Source: Arenicola marina (lineage: Eukaryota > Annelida > Polychaeta > Arenicolidae). Taken from it: a stretch of 64,000 bases of DNA. The position numbers and the translations under genes were made by a program. This document shows, piece after piece, positions 11,285-23,664 of the stretch. Numbering within the stretch: the first letter of the stretch is position 1; the number at the start of each line of letters is the position of its first letter. The notes beneath the pieces were generated by a model that did not search any database, was not told where the DNA came from, and saw only the letters and a program-made list of their open reading frames with translations. The DNA is taken from the NCBI GenBank assembly GCA_964019135.1, contig OZ025263.1:16469123-16533122 (forward strand). The letters are read 5' to 3'.

Positions 11285-12080
11285 ATATGTGACTCGTGGG
11301 GCAGTAGGTGTGTTGGATGGTATTATGTTTTTTATTCTTGTCATAACATGTAGCCTGCTACATGTAACAAAACGAAACAGCAGCCTGAAAAAAAACTTGT
11401 CATCCATGGACGGAAATAACTCCGCAACGCTTCTGCGTTACTTTCAAATACATTAAGCGCACTCACGTAAATTAAATTAAATAGCAGTAAACCTGCCCAC
11501 ATTGAATACGCTTGAATGCAAATAAAATATCCATTAAATAAGGCTAACTAAAGATTTGCCTGAGAATCTGACTGATCAACATGAAACACAAAACTTCGAC
11601 AATATTTGGCCGCATGTACTTAAACGTACCTTGGTTAACTTAACATCTCCTTGATGTTCAAGTAAATAAGAACTCCAATACAGGTGTATTAGCATTTGCA
11701 GTAAGTCTAGCGGACAGACTGGAATGGGATCGATACAACTAAAACAGACTCCAACGTTGCCAATAATATTCGTGAGCAACACTTTTTAAAACCTGTAGGA
11801 CAACCAGCAACTTGCCATGTCTACATTCTGATAAATTATCACATGGCTATTGTGCCGCTTTATGAATATTGCTGGACGATTCATGTAAACGTGCACTACA
11901 AGGACAAATTATCAAATTAAATTCACAAAGGGAATGAAAATGAAATGGCTCTCTCGTCAGATACAAAAGTAATATTACAGATCTGCTGTCCATAAAATCC
12001 CAAATAAAAACACATACAAGTGTTAATGTCACTCTTATATGCTACATGGGAACTGCAGGAACACAGCTTTTTATCCAGGT
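11285..12080. other. Intergenic spacer between the convergent Harbinger genes
   Basis: No coding exon is visible. It holds the presumed 3' untranslated regions, with AATAAA at 11521 for the plus-strand gene. Confidence 0.6.
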
Positions 12081-15000
12081 TTAGTCTTTCTTGCTCCGCA
12101 CAGATTCCTGATACAGGTCCAGAAATCTATCCATTTGGGCGACTTTAGCTCTTTCTCTTTCAGCAGCTTCATGGGCCATCGTCTCCGATAGTTTGAGCAT
12201 TTTTTCCATTATCGATACCTGCTTGTCACTTGTAGACTGCTTCCTCTTTTGCTTGTTCGGTTGTGGAGAAGGGGTAGATGTACGACTTCCTGTTGAACTA
12301 CAAGCATTTTCTGCCACAGACTCACTGTCACATTCTGACGACTGGTTGTCATTGATAACAATTGTTGCCGAAGAATCCAACGTAACTTTGGGTCTAGTAG
12401 AGGATTTATCGCCGTACAGATTGTCAAAATCACCTTCATACTTGAACACTTTCCGGTCATTGCCTGTCTTGTGGTTATGATCCTTTACCTCACGGTAACG
12501 TTTCTTCAGCTGGTTCCATTTATTTATTATTTGTTGTTTTGTCGCAACAATGTCATTCGTTGTGAGCTTCTCTTGTATTTGGGACCAAAGCTTATTATGA
12601 TCCTTGTGGCCACTGTTAAATTCCGCCTCCATGTCAAAACGAATAGCTAGCAAAGCTCGTTCTTCTGCTTCTCTCCAGTATTTCACCTGAGACTGAAGGT
12701 GTGATGTACCAGCAGGCAATGATTCTGATGGGGCTCGTGGGGACACAGCAGTTGATACTGTTGTGGATCCTGATGGGGCTGGTGGAGACAGAGCACTTGG
12801 AACTGTGGTTGACCCTGATTGGGTTGATGAGGACATATAATTGCCCGGTAGTGCTGTTGATCGTGATGGGGCATCTTGCGAAGTATCACCGGTAGCTAAC
12901 ATTGACAGTTGCCCAAAAACGGTTTGCTGCACTGCAGGATCTGTAAATTGCACAAACAGATAAATATACACTGAGCGGTTATTCAATATATGACATGCTA
13001 CCTGCATATATTTCAATATCATAGAATATGCAATCTCACAGACTTCAGATATAAGTTATAGATCATATCATATAATATACATAAAAACTAGTTTTGACCA
13101 TACTAACATTGAGCATTATAAATTGAAAGTTTAATTATGCTTCACCATATGGGCTATAGGCTGGTTTGAAAGAATACATTGTATGTAGTTTTGTCTACTG
13201 ATGGTAAGACATTGTATACAACAGTCTTTACATTACCTATGTGTAATGCCAACATCCACAGTCCAAACTCCTTCAGGTAATTGTATAGCTGCATGAAGCT
13301 AAAAGGGAAATTACCTATATCCGGGGAACACAAGTATGTTGCCAGGGTCCTGTCAACCACTGCATTGATTTCCTTGTTTTTATACACAAACTTGATGTGA
13401 ACTCTGAAATGAAATGCATAACAGGTCAGAGATATATACAGCATGAAACTATCTGAAGGGTAGATATTAGGATGAATAGATTGTGTAAGAGTCCTAAACA
13501 CATTATGTAGTGACCTTGAATTAGTGCTTGGCTAAATGAAATATGTGACAATAATAGCATTTGCATGATATCATATACCTTAGGAATTCAGGAGGAAATA
13601 CACAGTTTTGCTACATGCTCCATGCGACATGCTCCAAGATTATAACTTTATACAAAAGAACAGTTGTGTGATGATAATAATATTACAGTTTGCCTCATTT
13701 TTCTACCATAGGAGGAAAAATATTGTTTTCCACTCGATCATGGCAGTAAACTGATGTTTTTGTATCAAATACACATACTATCATAGCTCTCATTACAAAC
13801 ATTCATTTCACTTTGGCCACTCTGAAATTGGCTTTATGGATGAGAAGCAAGAAGAAAAAAATTGTACTTAGTGACATTATCTATTCTTAATTGTCACCAA
13901 AATTCATTGCCAGATTAGGCCTCCACAGCATTCTAAAAAGTACAATTGTATGTGAGGAAATACAATACATACACTATTTCAGCCATATCTTCCACTCCTA
14001 CACCAAATGTTGCAGTTCTGTCAAATATGAATGCTAATCTTTCATTGTACACAAAGACTTATAAATGCTAAGATTATGTTTGGGATATAAACATCTGTAA
14101 CAATAACATAACAATAACCATAGAATTACTAAAATTGCAGTTTTCAGCAATGTTCCTATTTAATTTGTTTTCTTTTTCTGTAGATGTTGCTATGGTATTT
14201 CAGTTTCCGTGGTAATATACAGTTTCGCTGGAATGAGAAGTGAAATGTGGTTTCTTTACAAGATAGAAAATAACATGGGGATGAGCTACATTTTGACTGT
14301 TACTTATTTCATTATATAAGACAAGGAGAGGGAAGGAAACTATCTACAAACATTTATTTGGAGGCAAAACAGACAGATTTAGCACAAAATGTGGGCCCCC
14401 ATTCCTATACATGCTGCGCCTTAAAGTTATCCATACAGCAATCTTTGTCTTGCAAAACTTAAAGAATGTAGGGTAATAAGACTGGAAATGACATTTATAT
14501 TCTTGGCACATAGTGTATTGTATCCTCCCGTGTTTGTGTGTTTGTTAAGCCACTTTTTTTGGCCTACAGCGCGTTTTAATATCTGCTGCCTCACTTTTGT
14601 AAATATTTTGCAATACTGTCACCCACATATATAATAGATGACAAGATAAACAGCCATAGCGAAACTTGTCTGCTTCGTTTGCGTGAAACTGTTGGCATCA
14701 TTTCAGTTCATTTGGAAGGAGGACTGAATATAACAAATCATGTTCAGTCATTGGTTGAAGCTGACAAAAAAAAAAGGTGGCAAATATATTTTCCCGCAAT
14801 GACTAAATAAAATAGGTACATCTCATCTGCTCATGTCACATGACATGTGGGAAAGTAAAACAATTGTTGTATGAGCACCTTTAACCACTGTGTGTCCTAG
14901 CCTGAACGTTCAGACGTTACAGTCTTGACACTTGTTCTTGTGACTGTTACAGTCAGAATCAGACTGTCAAACTGTAACGTCTGAACATTCAGTTTATGTG

Positions 15001-15403
15001 TGTCCCAGCCCTCTTGAGTCTTGTGCAAAATCCTGGACTGTCACTGAATTGTATTAAGTTGCAGAGAACATAGGCTGTGTTCTTGGACAAGAGCCCCACT
15101 CTGTATTGGCTTGGCGACCGAACTAGCACCAATGGTCGCACCAATGACCCCCCTCCCCCCCCCCCCGTCCCCACCAAAAACTAAACAGTAGAGATGTGAA
15201 CGAGCCTTCACAGTGTCAGTTAGTTCGATCATGTGAAAATTTAGCACGAAATCATGAAAAATTAGCCAAATGAACAATTATGTATGAACCATGCTATATT
15301 TTAATTTGTTTAAATGTATATCAACTTGCAAACGAAGTTACAGATCAAGCATACGCCACAAAGATGACGCGAAAACCACTTACTGCTCACTCGGCTCCGC
15401 CAT
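12081..15403 (-). CDS. Harbinger Myb/SANT-like DNA-binding accessory protein, intact
   Basis: Three exons, 15403-15384 (20 nt), 13403-13315 (89 nt) and 12940-12081 (860 nt), give 969 nt and 322 aa. The tiny first exon encodes MAEPSE and ends in CA|GTAAGT; exon 2 follows ATTTCAG and ends ATAG|GTAATT; exon 3 follows TTTACAG. All phases agree. A Ser/Thr/Pro-rich linker (about 57-115) precedes a trihelix Myb/SANT-like domain at about 124-212 (YWREAEERALL ... KWNQLKKRY ... FDNLYG). A basic stretch (NKQKRKQ) and a charged helical tail end the protein. In known Harbinger elements such a protein carries the transposase to the nucleus and the transposon ends. The first intron, about 2 kb, holds no other gene. 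Confidence 0.88.
14900..14994. repeat. Inverted repeat inside the Harbinger Myb-gene intron
   Basis: GAACGTTCAGACGTTACAG near 14903 is mirrored by CTGTAACGTCTGAACATTC near 14970, with a loop of about 50 bp that has its own smaller inverted repeats (TGACTGTTACAGTCA). It could be a small MITE or a hairpin. Its function is unknown. Confidence 0.6.
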
Positions 15404-15507
15404 CTTGGACGTCAATCGACCAGAGGAACCGTGGGTGGCGGCATGGTTCGCTCTGGTCGACTAGATGGTCGGACTAATCAGCGTTCGGCAGCCAAATCGT
15501 CAACCAT

Positions 15508-15539
15508 TAGTCGACTAGCGGTCGCTTGCGAACGAGGCC
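15508..15539 (-). repeat. Harbinger right terminal inverted repeat
   Basis: It ends GTCGCTTGCGAACGAGGCC and is the complement of 9053-9084 with one mismatch. Confidence 0.92.
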
Positions 15540-16129
15540 ATGGTCTACTGCGCGGCTTGGAATCACAAGTTATATATCACTAAGTTACGAACGTTTTGAC
15601 GGTTCTATATATGTTGTTAGGCCCCCGGTTCGACATACCTGGTTGCTTCCAACAAGGCCCGTGTCACTCTAGTGCACTCAGATTCGCATTGAAAACACAG
15701 CTGTTCACCGGCCCATATCATAGCTGTGCAATCTATATTCCTGAATTAGATTTTTAATATCTCTAGACGAAATAGAGGCCAGAAATAACATTATTTTCAC
15801 ACTGAAAAACATCAACAAATCGGGAATATGACCGCTTTCCTGTTATGCACAGCGTAGTGAAAGTCATTACATTCGCAGTTTGGCATTTATATCAGCTAGT
15901 CAAACTTGAATCTGAATTTATTATTATTATTATTATTTGATATTTGTCTGTGCAAAGTGCGTTCTTCTTTTGTTATGATAAACTGTTGAAAATTATGCAG
16001 CTACAAGTCCGTACTCGCTTTTTACGTGCTATGCAGCGTAGAGGGAGCTAGAGTTACCCGAAACACGCGCCTGCCAGAATTTCCCCCGGGAACGGTTGAA
16101 TTCATTGTTTGGATCCAGTTGTCTGCATG
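15540..16129. other. Unassigned DNA between Harbinger and inverted-repeat arm A
   Basis: No exon or element was recognised apart from a short TTA microsatellite at 15918-15937. Confidence 0.5.
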
Positions 16130-18480
16130 AAAAAATCACCGAGATGTGCCCATATTCAAGAGACAGAAGGGGGCCTACATGGCGTGCATATTTGCACCCC
16201 GCTTTCAAATGTTGAATATGTGCTAATGGAGATTCCTACTTATTTACTACACCATTATTCCTTAATCATCTGTTACATTGCATTTTTCAATGCAGTTATT
16301 GCCATCATTATTTCTGGTGAATGTTATTATTATTATTATAATATTAATTCTTATTTTTACTGGCTATTATTATAATGATCATATTAATTATTATCACTAC
16401 TGGTTATTACAATAATAATAATATTAGTTTTAATTATTATTATTATCATTGCAATGTCTGTCAATAGAAATGAGTCTTTCGCTTGGCCGCCAATGTCTCC
16501 CAAGATGACGGAATCGACAAAGCGCCTTTCGTACCTGAACAATATTAACTCTTCATAAATATGATTCAAGTTGATAGGTACAGTACATGCTTAAGCAACT
16601 CTGGTTTCGCGCCTGCATAGATCACTCGGTCTCCGTGTCCTGGTCTAGTTTTACAGCAAAATCGGTCAAGAAACTACCTTCAATGCCTGTTGTTTGATTT
16701 TGCCATGTGTCATTGAAATTATATTTATTTAACAATTTTCTTATTGAGGCAACCCAAGTTATTCTCTTGTGTTCACCTAGTAGCGTTACCATAACATAAG
16801 AACAATTGGCAACTATCATCACTCATTCTTAATAACCTAATAACCAGTATTTAATGGATCCTATATGATAAATCTAAGGCAGCTGCATCACGACGTGTGA
16901 TCAAGAAGCCCCAAGAATTGCTTACAAAATCTAGCTTGAACTTTTTCGATTACCTTATACTCTTTAAACTCCCATATTTCAGAACCGTATGTTAATATTG
17001 GAACGATTATTCTCTCGAATAAAGTAAAGGCTATATCTACAGGGAGAACATGTGTTTTTTTGGATAACTGCATGGTAGATGCTAGACAGCGCTCTGTTGG
17101 CTTGTGCAGCTAACGTTGCTACAGCTTTGGACCAACTAAATGTACCTGTAAAGACAATATCTCAATATTTATAGGATGAAACAACAGCTATGTTCTTACC
17201 TTTAAAGAACCACTTTTCGTTGACCATAGCAATACCACCTCTTCTGAAATCTAGTACTCTGGTTTTATCCACATCACTTTTAATGCCTACTTGTCATAGA
17301 AAGTTTCTAAGATATCTAGGCTCTTCTGAAGCCTACCGACAATATATGCACAATTAGCCAAATCATCTGCAAACATTAACGTAATAATATTGGGTGCACC
17401 ATCATTGATAAAAATTCCAGGACAGTGTTCATATTTGAGCATCGTCACATATTTCTCAATATACAAGGCAAATAAAAGGGGGCTTAGCATACATCTCTGA
17501 CAGGATCCATTCGTGCATCCAAAATAACTTGTTAATCTATCTCGAGTTTTAACGCAAGCTTTCAAATTGCCATATATAGACCGAATTACATTTATTACAT
17601 TTCAGGCGCATACCTTTACTAATTAAGCTATACCATAAGAAACTATGTAGAATACTGGCAAAGGCTTTCAAAAAGTCGACAAAGCAACAGAACATATCCC
17701 CTTTCCTCGAGATAAATATTTCTGAACAATCGATTGAAGAACAAATATCTGGCCGGTGGTAGAATAGCCCTACCTATAACCTGCCTGTTCCTCTGAACGC
17801 AGGCCATTTCGATCAACCCATTCGGTTTGCCTATTATTTAGTAGTTTAGTGAATAGCTTGCTAAATGACGATAAGAGAGATGTATACCTCTGTAGTTATT
17901 AATGCCAGTCATTGAACCTTTATAATAAGGAGGGAGAATTAGAGCTTGGCACCAGCTTTCTGGAAATGTACCAGTCTGCAATATCAAGTTAAAAAGACGA
18001 ACTATGTTAGGTGTCAACTGATATGCTACTGCTTTAAACATTTCATTGGGTAAACCGTCATACCGCGCGGCCTTACCATTTGGTAGTTCCTGTATACACC
18101 GGAGCACTTCACACGCATTGAAGGGTCTATTTAGATTATCCATACATATCCATGCCCTCTTGACAAGTGATACAGCTTTCATCATGGCTGGACAGAAAGG
18201 TTTTCATTTCTGTCAGGAACTCCACGTTATTGTGACCAATAGAGTCATTTAATAAGGCTTGGCAATACACTTTCCAACTGTCAGCCGGAACACCGCAGCG
18301 GTTCTCCTACCTACCCTGAAGGTTTTTAATACATTTCCAAACAGCACTGCAATCTGTACTGGTAACGATAAGTTGTTGCTTTAGTGGGCGCGCAAACTGC
18401 TGTTTCCTTGCTCTGCAGACATTTTTAAAACCCCGCCGTGCAGTTCTATATGTGGTTACTACTGTGGCCCATAGGTACAA

Positions 18481-18710
18481 AGTGGCTGCGCCCTGCAAAT
18501 CAGAGCTACGCCCTGCAAATCGGAGCTGCGCCCTGCAAATCGGAGCTGCGCCCTGCAATCAGAGCTGCGCCCTGCAATTAGAGCTGCGTCCTGCAATCAG
18601 AGCTGCGCCCTGCAATCAGAGCTGCGCTCTGCAATTTTGAGCTGCGCTCTGCAAATTAGAGCTGCGCTGTGCAAATCTGAGCTGCGCTCTGCATTTCAGA
18701 GCCGCGCCCG
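18481..18710 (-). repeat. Foldback left subterminal array of ~20-bp units
   Basis: About twelve tandem copies of a unit close to CTGCGCCCTGCAAATCAGAG occur, diverging toward the inside. It is inverted relative to the right array. Confidence 0.85.
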
Positions 18711-19689
18711 AGCGGGGGTCACTCCGTAATAAATATCTGGCCTGGCTTTAGCGAGTTATCGCCTTGGGTGGGTGTTATATTGGGGAAGGGAAGCCCTTAC
18801 CCTCAGTAGACCCTGTTTGTTTGCAATTCATACATGCAGCATTACAATGTAAGCAAATAACATTTACTGTGAGTTGGCCATATTAATTTTAGATTGAACT
18901 TCAGAAATATTACAAATTTGCCAACATGATTCTCTTTTCTACTCTCCAATCCTGTGATTCCAGATAGCAATATTATTTCAACGACTAGAGATCTACGAAG
19001 AAACTGTCGCTTCGATTTCGCAGAAAATTTGATAGGAATGGTCATAAACAAGTGACATGCCAAATATTATCAAAATCGAACGGGCAGTTATTCTGTTGTT
19101 GCCTATGAAGCTCGACTAATTCGAGGTATTACGACGACAAAAACATCGGCTCGACGAGTCTTACAATTACATGCGCATCTTTATTTTAATGATACTGTAA
19201 AATGTGTCGCTTCGATTTCCCTGAAACTTCAGCATTTGATATGGATTGTTATGTGGAATACACGCTAAATTTACTAGCAATCAAATAGGTAGTGATCCCC
19301 CACCCCTTGATGACAAAGCCAAGTGATGCGCGTGAGGTGCACTCATGATCTTTGTAACATTGTATTGTTTATTTCTTTAATTGACGTCATAGCCACGTAC
19401 AAAATGTTAATTGTTATTCCGACTGATCCAGCGCCACAGTGTAGCTCAGTGTGTTCGTCATATCCATACTATATCCCATAGATATCTGTATATAGACTTG
19501 CCCGTTGTTTCGCCTGCCAGCTTGCGGAGGTGGATTAGATAATTAAATGGATTAAATCGGCAAATGCAAGTGTAGTCTAGCCTTGTGTTAACGTTATACT
19601 TTGTGAAAATGCATACAATCTATGTCATGACTGGGGCAATGGGGGCTTATATCTTTACAATTACAGTTTTTTTTATAGATCTAAACAGT

Positions 19690-20085
19690 TGTAGGAAACA
19701 GGCCCCGGATTACATAAATCTATATAAATCCTTATTTGAATCGGCTTTAGGAATGAACCCAATCATTTCCTGCAAAGCTGTTTGTTTGCTCATCTCCAAG
19801 ATAAAGATCCTAACTTATATCCTTTGGCTTTGCGTAAGGAAATATTTGCTAAATGTTAACAATTCTATGACTATTTCGCCATTATCTCATCAGGCAACGC
19901 ACATTTGCAAAACTCGCGATCTCGCATAAGGAATTTGCTTGAGAATTTACTTGTGTAGGACTTAATTTACTTGGGAATATTTGTGAAACGGTTCTCTGGT
20001 AAATTTCTTACGGAGTAATTTCTTTTTACTTAAGCAAATATATTGTTTTCCTTATAAGGAATGTTTGTAAACACGGGCCCTGTTG
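19690..20085. mobile_element. Possible nested MITE in the Foldback middle
   Basis: AACAGGCCCCGG near 19697 and GGGCCCTGTT near 20077 could be short inverted ends. There is no target duplication that I can see, and the open frame across it (19585-19929) has no recognisable domain. Confidence 0.25.
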
Positions 20086-20139
20086 CTTGGCAACCCACTC
20101 GCGTACCGACTGACTTATTTCCGTTCCAGTTCCAGCGCA

Positions 20140-20800
20140 GTTCCAAAATGCAGGGCGCAGCTCCAAAATGCAGGCTGCAGCTCCAAATTGCAGGGCACAG
20201 GTCTGATTTGCTGCGCGCAGCTCTGATTTGCAGAGCGCAGCTCCAAATTGCAGGGCGCAGGTCTGATTTGCAGGGCGCAGCTCTGATTTGCAGGGCGCAG
20301 CTCAGATTTGCAGGGCGCAGCTCAGATTTGCAGGGCGCAGCTCTGACTGCAAAGCGCAGCTCTGAAATGCAGGGCGCAGCTCTGAAATGCAGGGCGCAGC
20401 TCTGAATGCAGGGCGCAGCTCTGATTTGCAGGGCGCAGCTCTGATTGCAGGGCGTAGCTCTGATTGCAGGGCGCAGCTCTGACTGCAAAGCGCAGCTCTG
20501 AAATGCAGGGCGCAGCTCTGAAATGCAGGGCGCAGCTCTGATTGAGGAGCGCAGCTCTGAAATGCAGAGCGCAGCTCTGATTGCATTGCGCAGCTCTGAT
20601 TTAAAGGGCACAGCTCAAAAATTATTTATATGGTCTATAGAGAACTCCTCGCTGCGCCGCTTTAGCGCGCAGCTCTGATTTGCAGGGAGCATCTCTGATT
20701 TGCAGAGCGCAGCTCTGATTTACAGAGAGCAGCTCTGTTTTGCAGAGAGCAGCTCCGTTTCGCAGGGCGCAGCTGTGATTTGCAGGGCGTAGCTACTTTG
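20140..20800 (+). repeat. Foldback right subterminal array of ~20-bp units
   Basis: About thirty copies of GCAGGGCGCAGCTCTGATTT-like units occur, with a short break near 20615-20668. Runs of identical neighbouring units point to local homogenisation. Long Cys/Ala-rich open frames here are artefacts of the repeat. Confidence 0.88.
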
Positions 20801-21307
20801 TACCTATGGGCCACAGTAGGTTACAGGCTCCAGTGAGTCTGCGCGGCGCATCAAGCCGAGTGCGTCTCGTTTGCTACACTTGGCGCCCCCACAGCCTCTA
20901 TCCCACCATTTTGGCTGTAAACATGCGCTACTGACACTGGAGACGCTCTCTGGCGCTTACTGCTACCACTACGATGAAGAATATCTAATGTTAAATTTAC
21001 TAAATTGTCCGCATTTCCAGATTCATAATTTTCGTTGAAGCTATCTATAAATACATTGGTCATACCCTCGTTTATTCCACGATTAAAATCATCATGCAAA
21101 TTTGCTCGCCAGCGATACGCTAAGTTAGGCGAAGGCACTGCGTTTGATTGTATAGACTGGTATTGAAATTCAGACTCGCACACTACTCGCTTCATTGCAC
21201 ACGTGACTGGTAAGTGATTCGTTCCGAGAAAGGATTGATTAACCTCGAAGGTGATAACAGAGTCAAACAAGTCACTTGTTCTTAGAATGTAGTAAACTAT
21301 GCTACAA

Positions 21308-21730
21308 CCGTTCTCCGTTATGGTTGTAAACTCCCCGTGTATGTCCCCTTAATTCACATCGACCAGTCATCATATGAATATCAAGAGATACACAGGTGCA
21401 ACAATGACTTACCAAAGTTGTTCATTACTCTGTCTTTTGATGTCCGTGGAATTTTAAAACTATCGCTTTCGTACCAGTCCATACTGGGTATATGTTTTAC
21501 ATCATCGTCAATGTAATCACTCCCTGTACCTACGCGTTCTCCGTTATGTTTGTAAACTCCCCCTGAACGTCCCATTCACAGCTACCACTCATAATACGAA
21601 TATCCAGAGAGATAGGTACACATGTGCAACAATGACTTACCAACATTGTTTATTACATTGTTTATCGCTTCCGTACCAGTCCATACTGGGTATATGTTTT
21701 ACATCGTCATCAATATAATCACACCCTGTA
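21308..21730 (-). repeat. Tandem duplication inside the LINE endonuclease
   Basis: The segment with CGTTCTCCGTTATG, ACAATGACTTACCAA and CCAGTCCATACTGGG occurs twice in a row with a period of about 230 bp. The second copy has lost part of the interior. Confidence 0.65.
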
Positions 21731-21969
21731 CTTACGCGGGCGTTTAAGTCTCCCTTTAACAATAATACCATCGCTCGTAAAGACTGCTTTATATCTAAAA
21801 GCAGATCATACAATATTTCGACGCCGTTTGACTCGTGGGATGGGTGAGTAAAATACGGGAGCTATGCTGAAACAATGATTCTCCCTAGCATTTCAAGAAC
21901 GACCCCGGTGTAACCTGTAATAATCGTATCAACATATTAAACGTTATCGATGTCATTCGATCGGTCAAT

Positions 21970-23090
21970 TGAACTTAACTGTCGGCATACAAGAGAATCA
22001 TCATTTATTTCGACCAGGAAAACAACAACAATACAATACATCATACAGCAAAAACAACCAATTATAATCCCTGGCCGAGGAGAACACCATTATGACATAG
22101 TCGCTGGCATGGTAGCCACTGAATAGGGTATATGCACAATAATCAACAGGATACATGTCATGTGGATGTCATAGTCCGACAAGTGGATGCCAATATAAAT
22201 CGAAATCATCATATGCCAGGTGTAAAGTAACCATAGTGATATCGATGTAGATATAAGATATATGTTCTATTGACTACATGTTTTACGCTACAACGCCTAG
22301 GCTGATAATGCCAAACACAACATCATTGATTGGCACATGACCAGTTTGCCATACTTTCGATTAAGGGTAAAAAGTTATGCTACCCCTCATACCACGCCCG
22401 TGCAAGTCTAAACTGGTGCCCTCAACTACGGCTATACCTTAACAATGTTGCTTAATGAATGGTGATTTTGTTTTATCTTTCCAATACTGTGTTTATTGTC
22501 GGCGTAGTGTAGAAAACTGGCGCACATCAGTGTCCTCAAGGTACATATCAAGCCTTTACATCAGCATTGATACCTGAACTGTACGTAGATGTGTTAAATG
22601 TAGTAGGCTATAGATAAGCGCTGGTAACGTTTAGGTATTCGGCTCACTGATATGTAATTGAGTCAGGTCGATACGACAATGTTCCAAGGGAGATGCCCCT
22701 TTGTAAATACAGGGAGAGTCGAGGTCTAAATTCTATAGAAGATGAATTTCATATTATTTTTCAACGCCCGTTGTATGAAAAGACAATCATATATATATGA
22801 TTCAAGATTCAATTGCGTTTATTCAACCAAGATAATAACTCGATCATACGTATCAGGCTAGGAGACCCCGCTAAGACCCATTGTCGCTGTCGCGTGGGCC
22901 ACGCACAAAAATCATAGCATTACTTAAGTCAAGAACGTATATGCGTCAATTAATATACAATATAATGATCATAATGATTGTGGCAAGACAGCTTTACAAC
23001 CCTTACCCCCTCCCTTACACGTATACAAAAGCGACAGTCGGAAGCGCAGACACACATACATACACATGAACAAATTAATACAACACTTGT
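21970..23090. other. No gene recognised (arm A flank)
   Basis: The part up to about 22200 has an inverted counterpart near 51690-51840; the rest shows no exon or element I can name. Confidence 0.5.
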
Positions 23091-23096
23091 ACAGCG

Positions 23097-23480
23097 AGTT
23101 AATTAAGACAAACAATTTTGGATGGAACACATATAATTATATTTATCGAGAGTGACAACCTTAACATACCTTGAAAATCCATCGAGAATATGACTTTCTA
23201 TTTTGGAAAGGATGCAAGCAGGTTCATTGTTTATTGCATAGACCAGACTGTGTCGAATACATTTTTGGGCAAAGATATGGCTGATTCGTGTAGTGTATAC
23301 ATAGGATTTATATCTAATGTCATGGTCATGTACTTGAGAGTGTTGGTAAAACGGTAGTTCAGAAAAGTAGTGAGGCAGAATACCCTTCTTTAGTTTATAA
23401 TGAGATCTTAATGTCTTGATCCTGTGGATATCAGGCAGCTTCAGGCAGTGGAGTTCTTTAAGTAATGGTTCAGTATGTGC
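23097..23480 (-). pseudogene. LINE ORF2 C-terminal remnant (Jockey/CR1-like)
   Basis: On the minus strand the frame reads HSQVHDHDIRYKSYVY followed by an AQKCIRHSLVYAINN block and ends with a Cys-x4-NC motif and a stop near 23097. This resembles the conserved tail after the reverse transcriptase in Jockey-related LINEs. The upstream part is absent or unrecognisable. No counterpart was seen in arm B. Confidence 0.4.
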
Positions 23481-23664
23481 ACTATATGTGAACTACCGAT
23501 CGAATAACTAAATTGATGAAGTCCCACAATAAGCAAGACATACTGAATTTATCGATTTATTTATATAAGGCAGACAGGTTGCACCATTCAAACGGCGAAA
23601 CTTAAATTGTATATATACTGTTACACCGAAATATTTATGTAACCCTGTATGTACTATAGACCTG

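Larger units (their letters stand above)
9053..15539. mobile_element. Complete autonomous PIF/Harbinger transposon (6,487 bp)
   Basis: Terminal inverted repeats of about 32 bp begin GGCCTCGTTCGCAAGCGAC at 9053 and end with the complement at 15539, with one mismatch in the first 32 positions. Subterminal TAGTCGAC words repeat inside both ends. The flanks are CTG and ATG, a one-mismatch 3-bp target duplication as expected for Harbinger. The second 9-kb copy has CTGGTC at the equivalent place, consistent with an empty site. Between the ends are both genes that an autonomous Harbinger needs, in convergent orientation, each with clean splice phases and no stop. The element looks young. Confidence 0.93.
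18460..20818. mobile_element. Foldback-like transposon (2,359 bp) inside the LINE
   Basis: The ends are TACTGTGGCCCATAGGTAC at 18460 and its complement ending at 20818, flanked by GGTTAC at 18454-18459 and 20819-20824 (6-bp target duplication). Just inside each end is an array of about 20-bp units (roughly GAGCTGCGCCCTGCAAATC), inverted between the two sides: about a dozen units at 18481-18710 and about thirty at 20140-20800. Long inverted ends made of short tandem repeats define Foldback elements. Removing the element with one GGTTAC restores continuous LINE reading across the site. No transposase is visible inside. Confidence 0.85.
16640..21960 (-). mobile_element. Non-LTR retrotransposon (endonuclease + RT), dead and interrupted
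   Basis: Read on the minus strand, 21960-20825 carries an APE-type endonuclease region (GDLNARV, then a SRTSKDRVMNNFGK-like block, then SDLFDSVITF and a degenerate SDHLPV box reading TNHLPV). After the Foldback insertion, 18453-16640 carries the linker and reverse transcriptase pieces (NGKAARYDGLPNEMF; GSCQRCMLSPLLF; MFADDLANC; ILTYGSEIW) scattered over several frames. It is the same family as the plus-strand LINE at 37311-39199. The C-terminal zinc ribbon and 3' tail are missing. A tandem duplication at 21308-21730 also disrupts the endonuclease. It is CR1/Jockey-like by motif feel; the clade is not certain. Confidence 0.8.

Noticed and set aside
12193..12895. Plus-strand open frames within the Myb-like gene
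   Set aside because: They are antisense shadows of the minus-strand exon 3, which has a coherent domain and splice phases.
20030..20611. A 193-aa open frame on minus and several on plus, rich in SCALQSELRPA
   Set aside because: They are translations of the ~20-bp Foldback array in different frames; the unit length and composition keep frames open by chance.
18454..20824. Polinton/Maverick identity, suggested by the 6-bp target duplication
   Set aside because: It is far too short, has no replication or capsid-type genes, and its ends are unlike Polinton termini.
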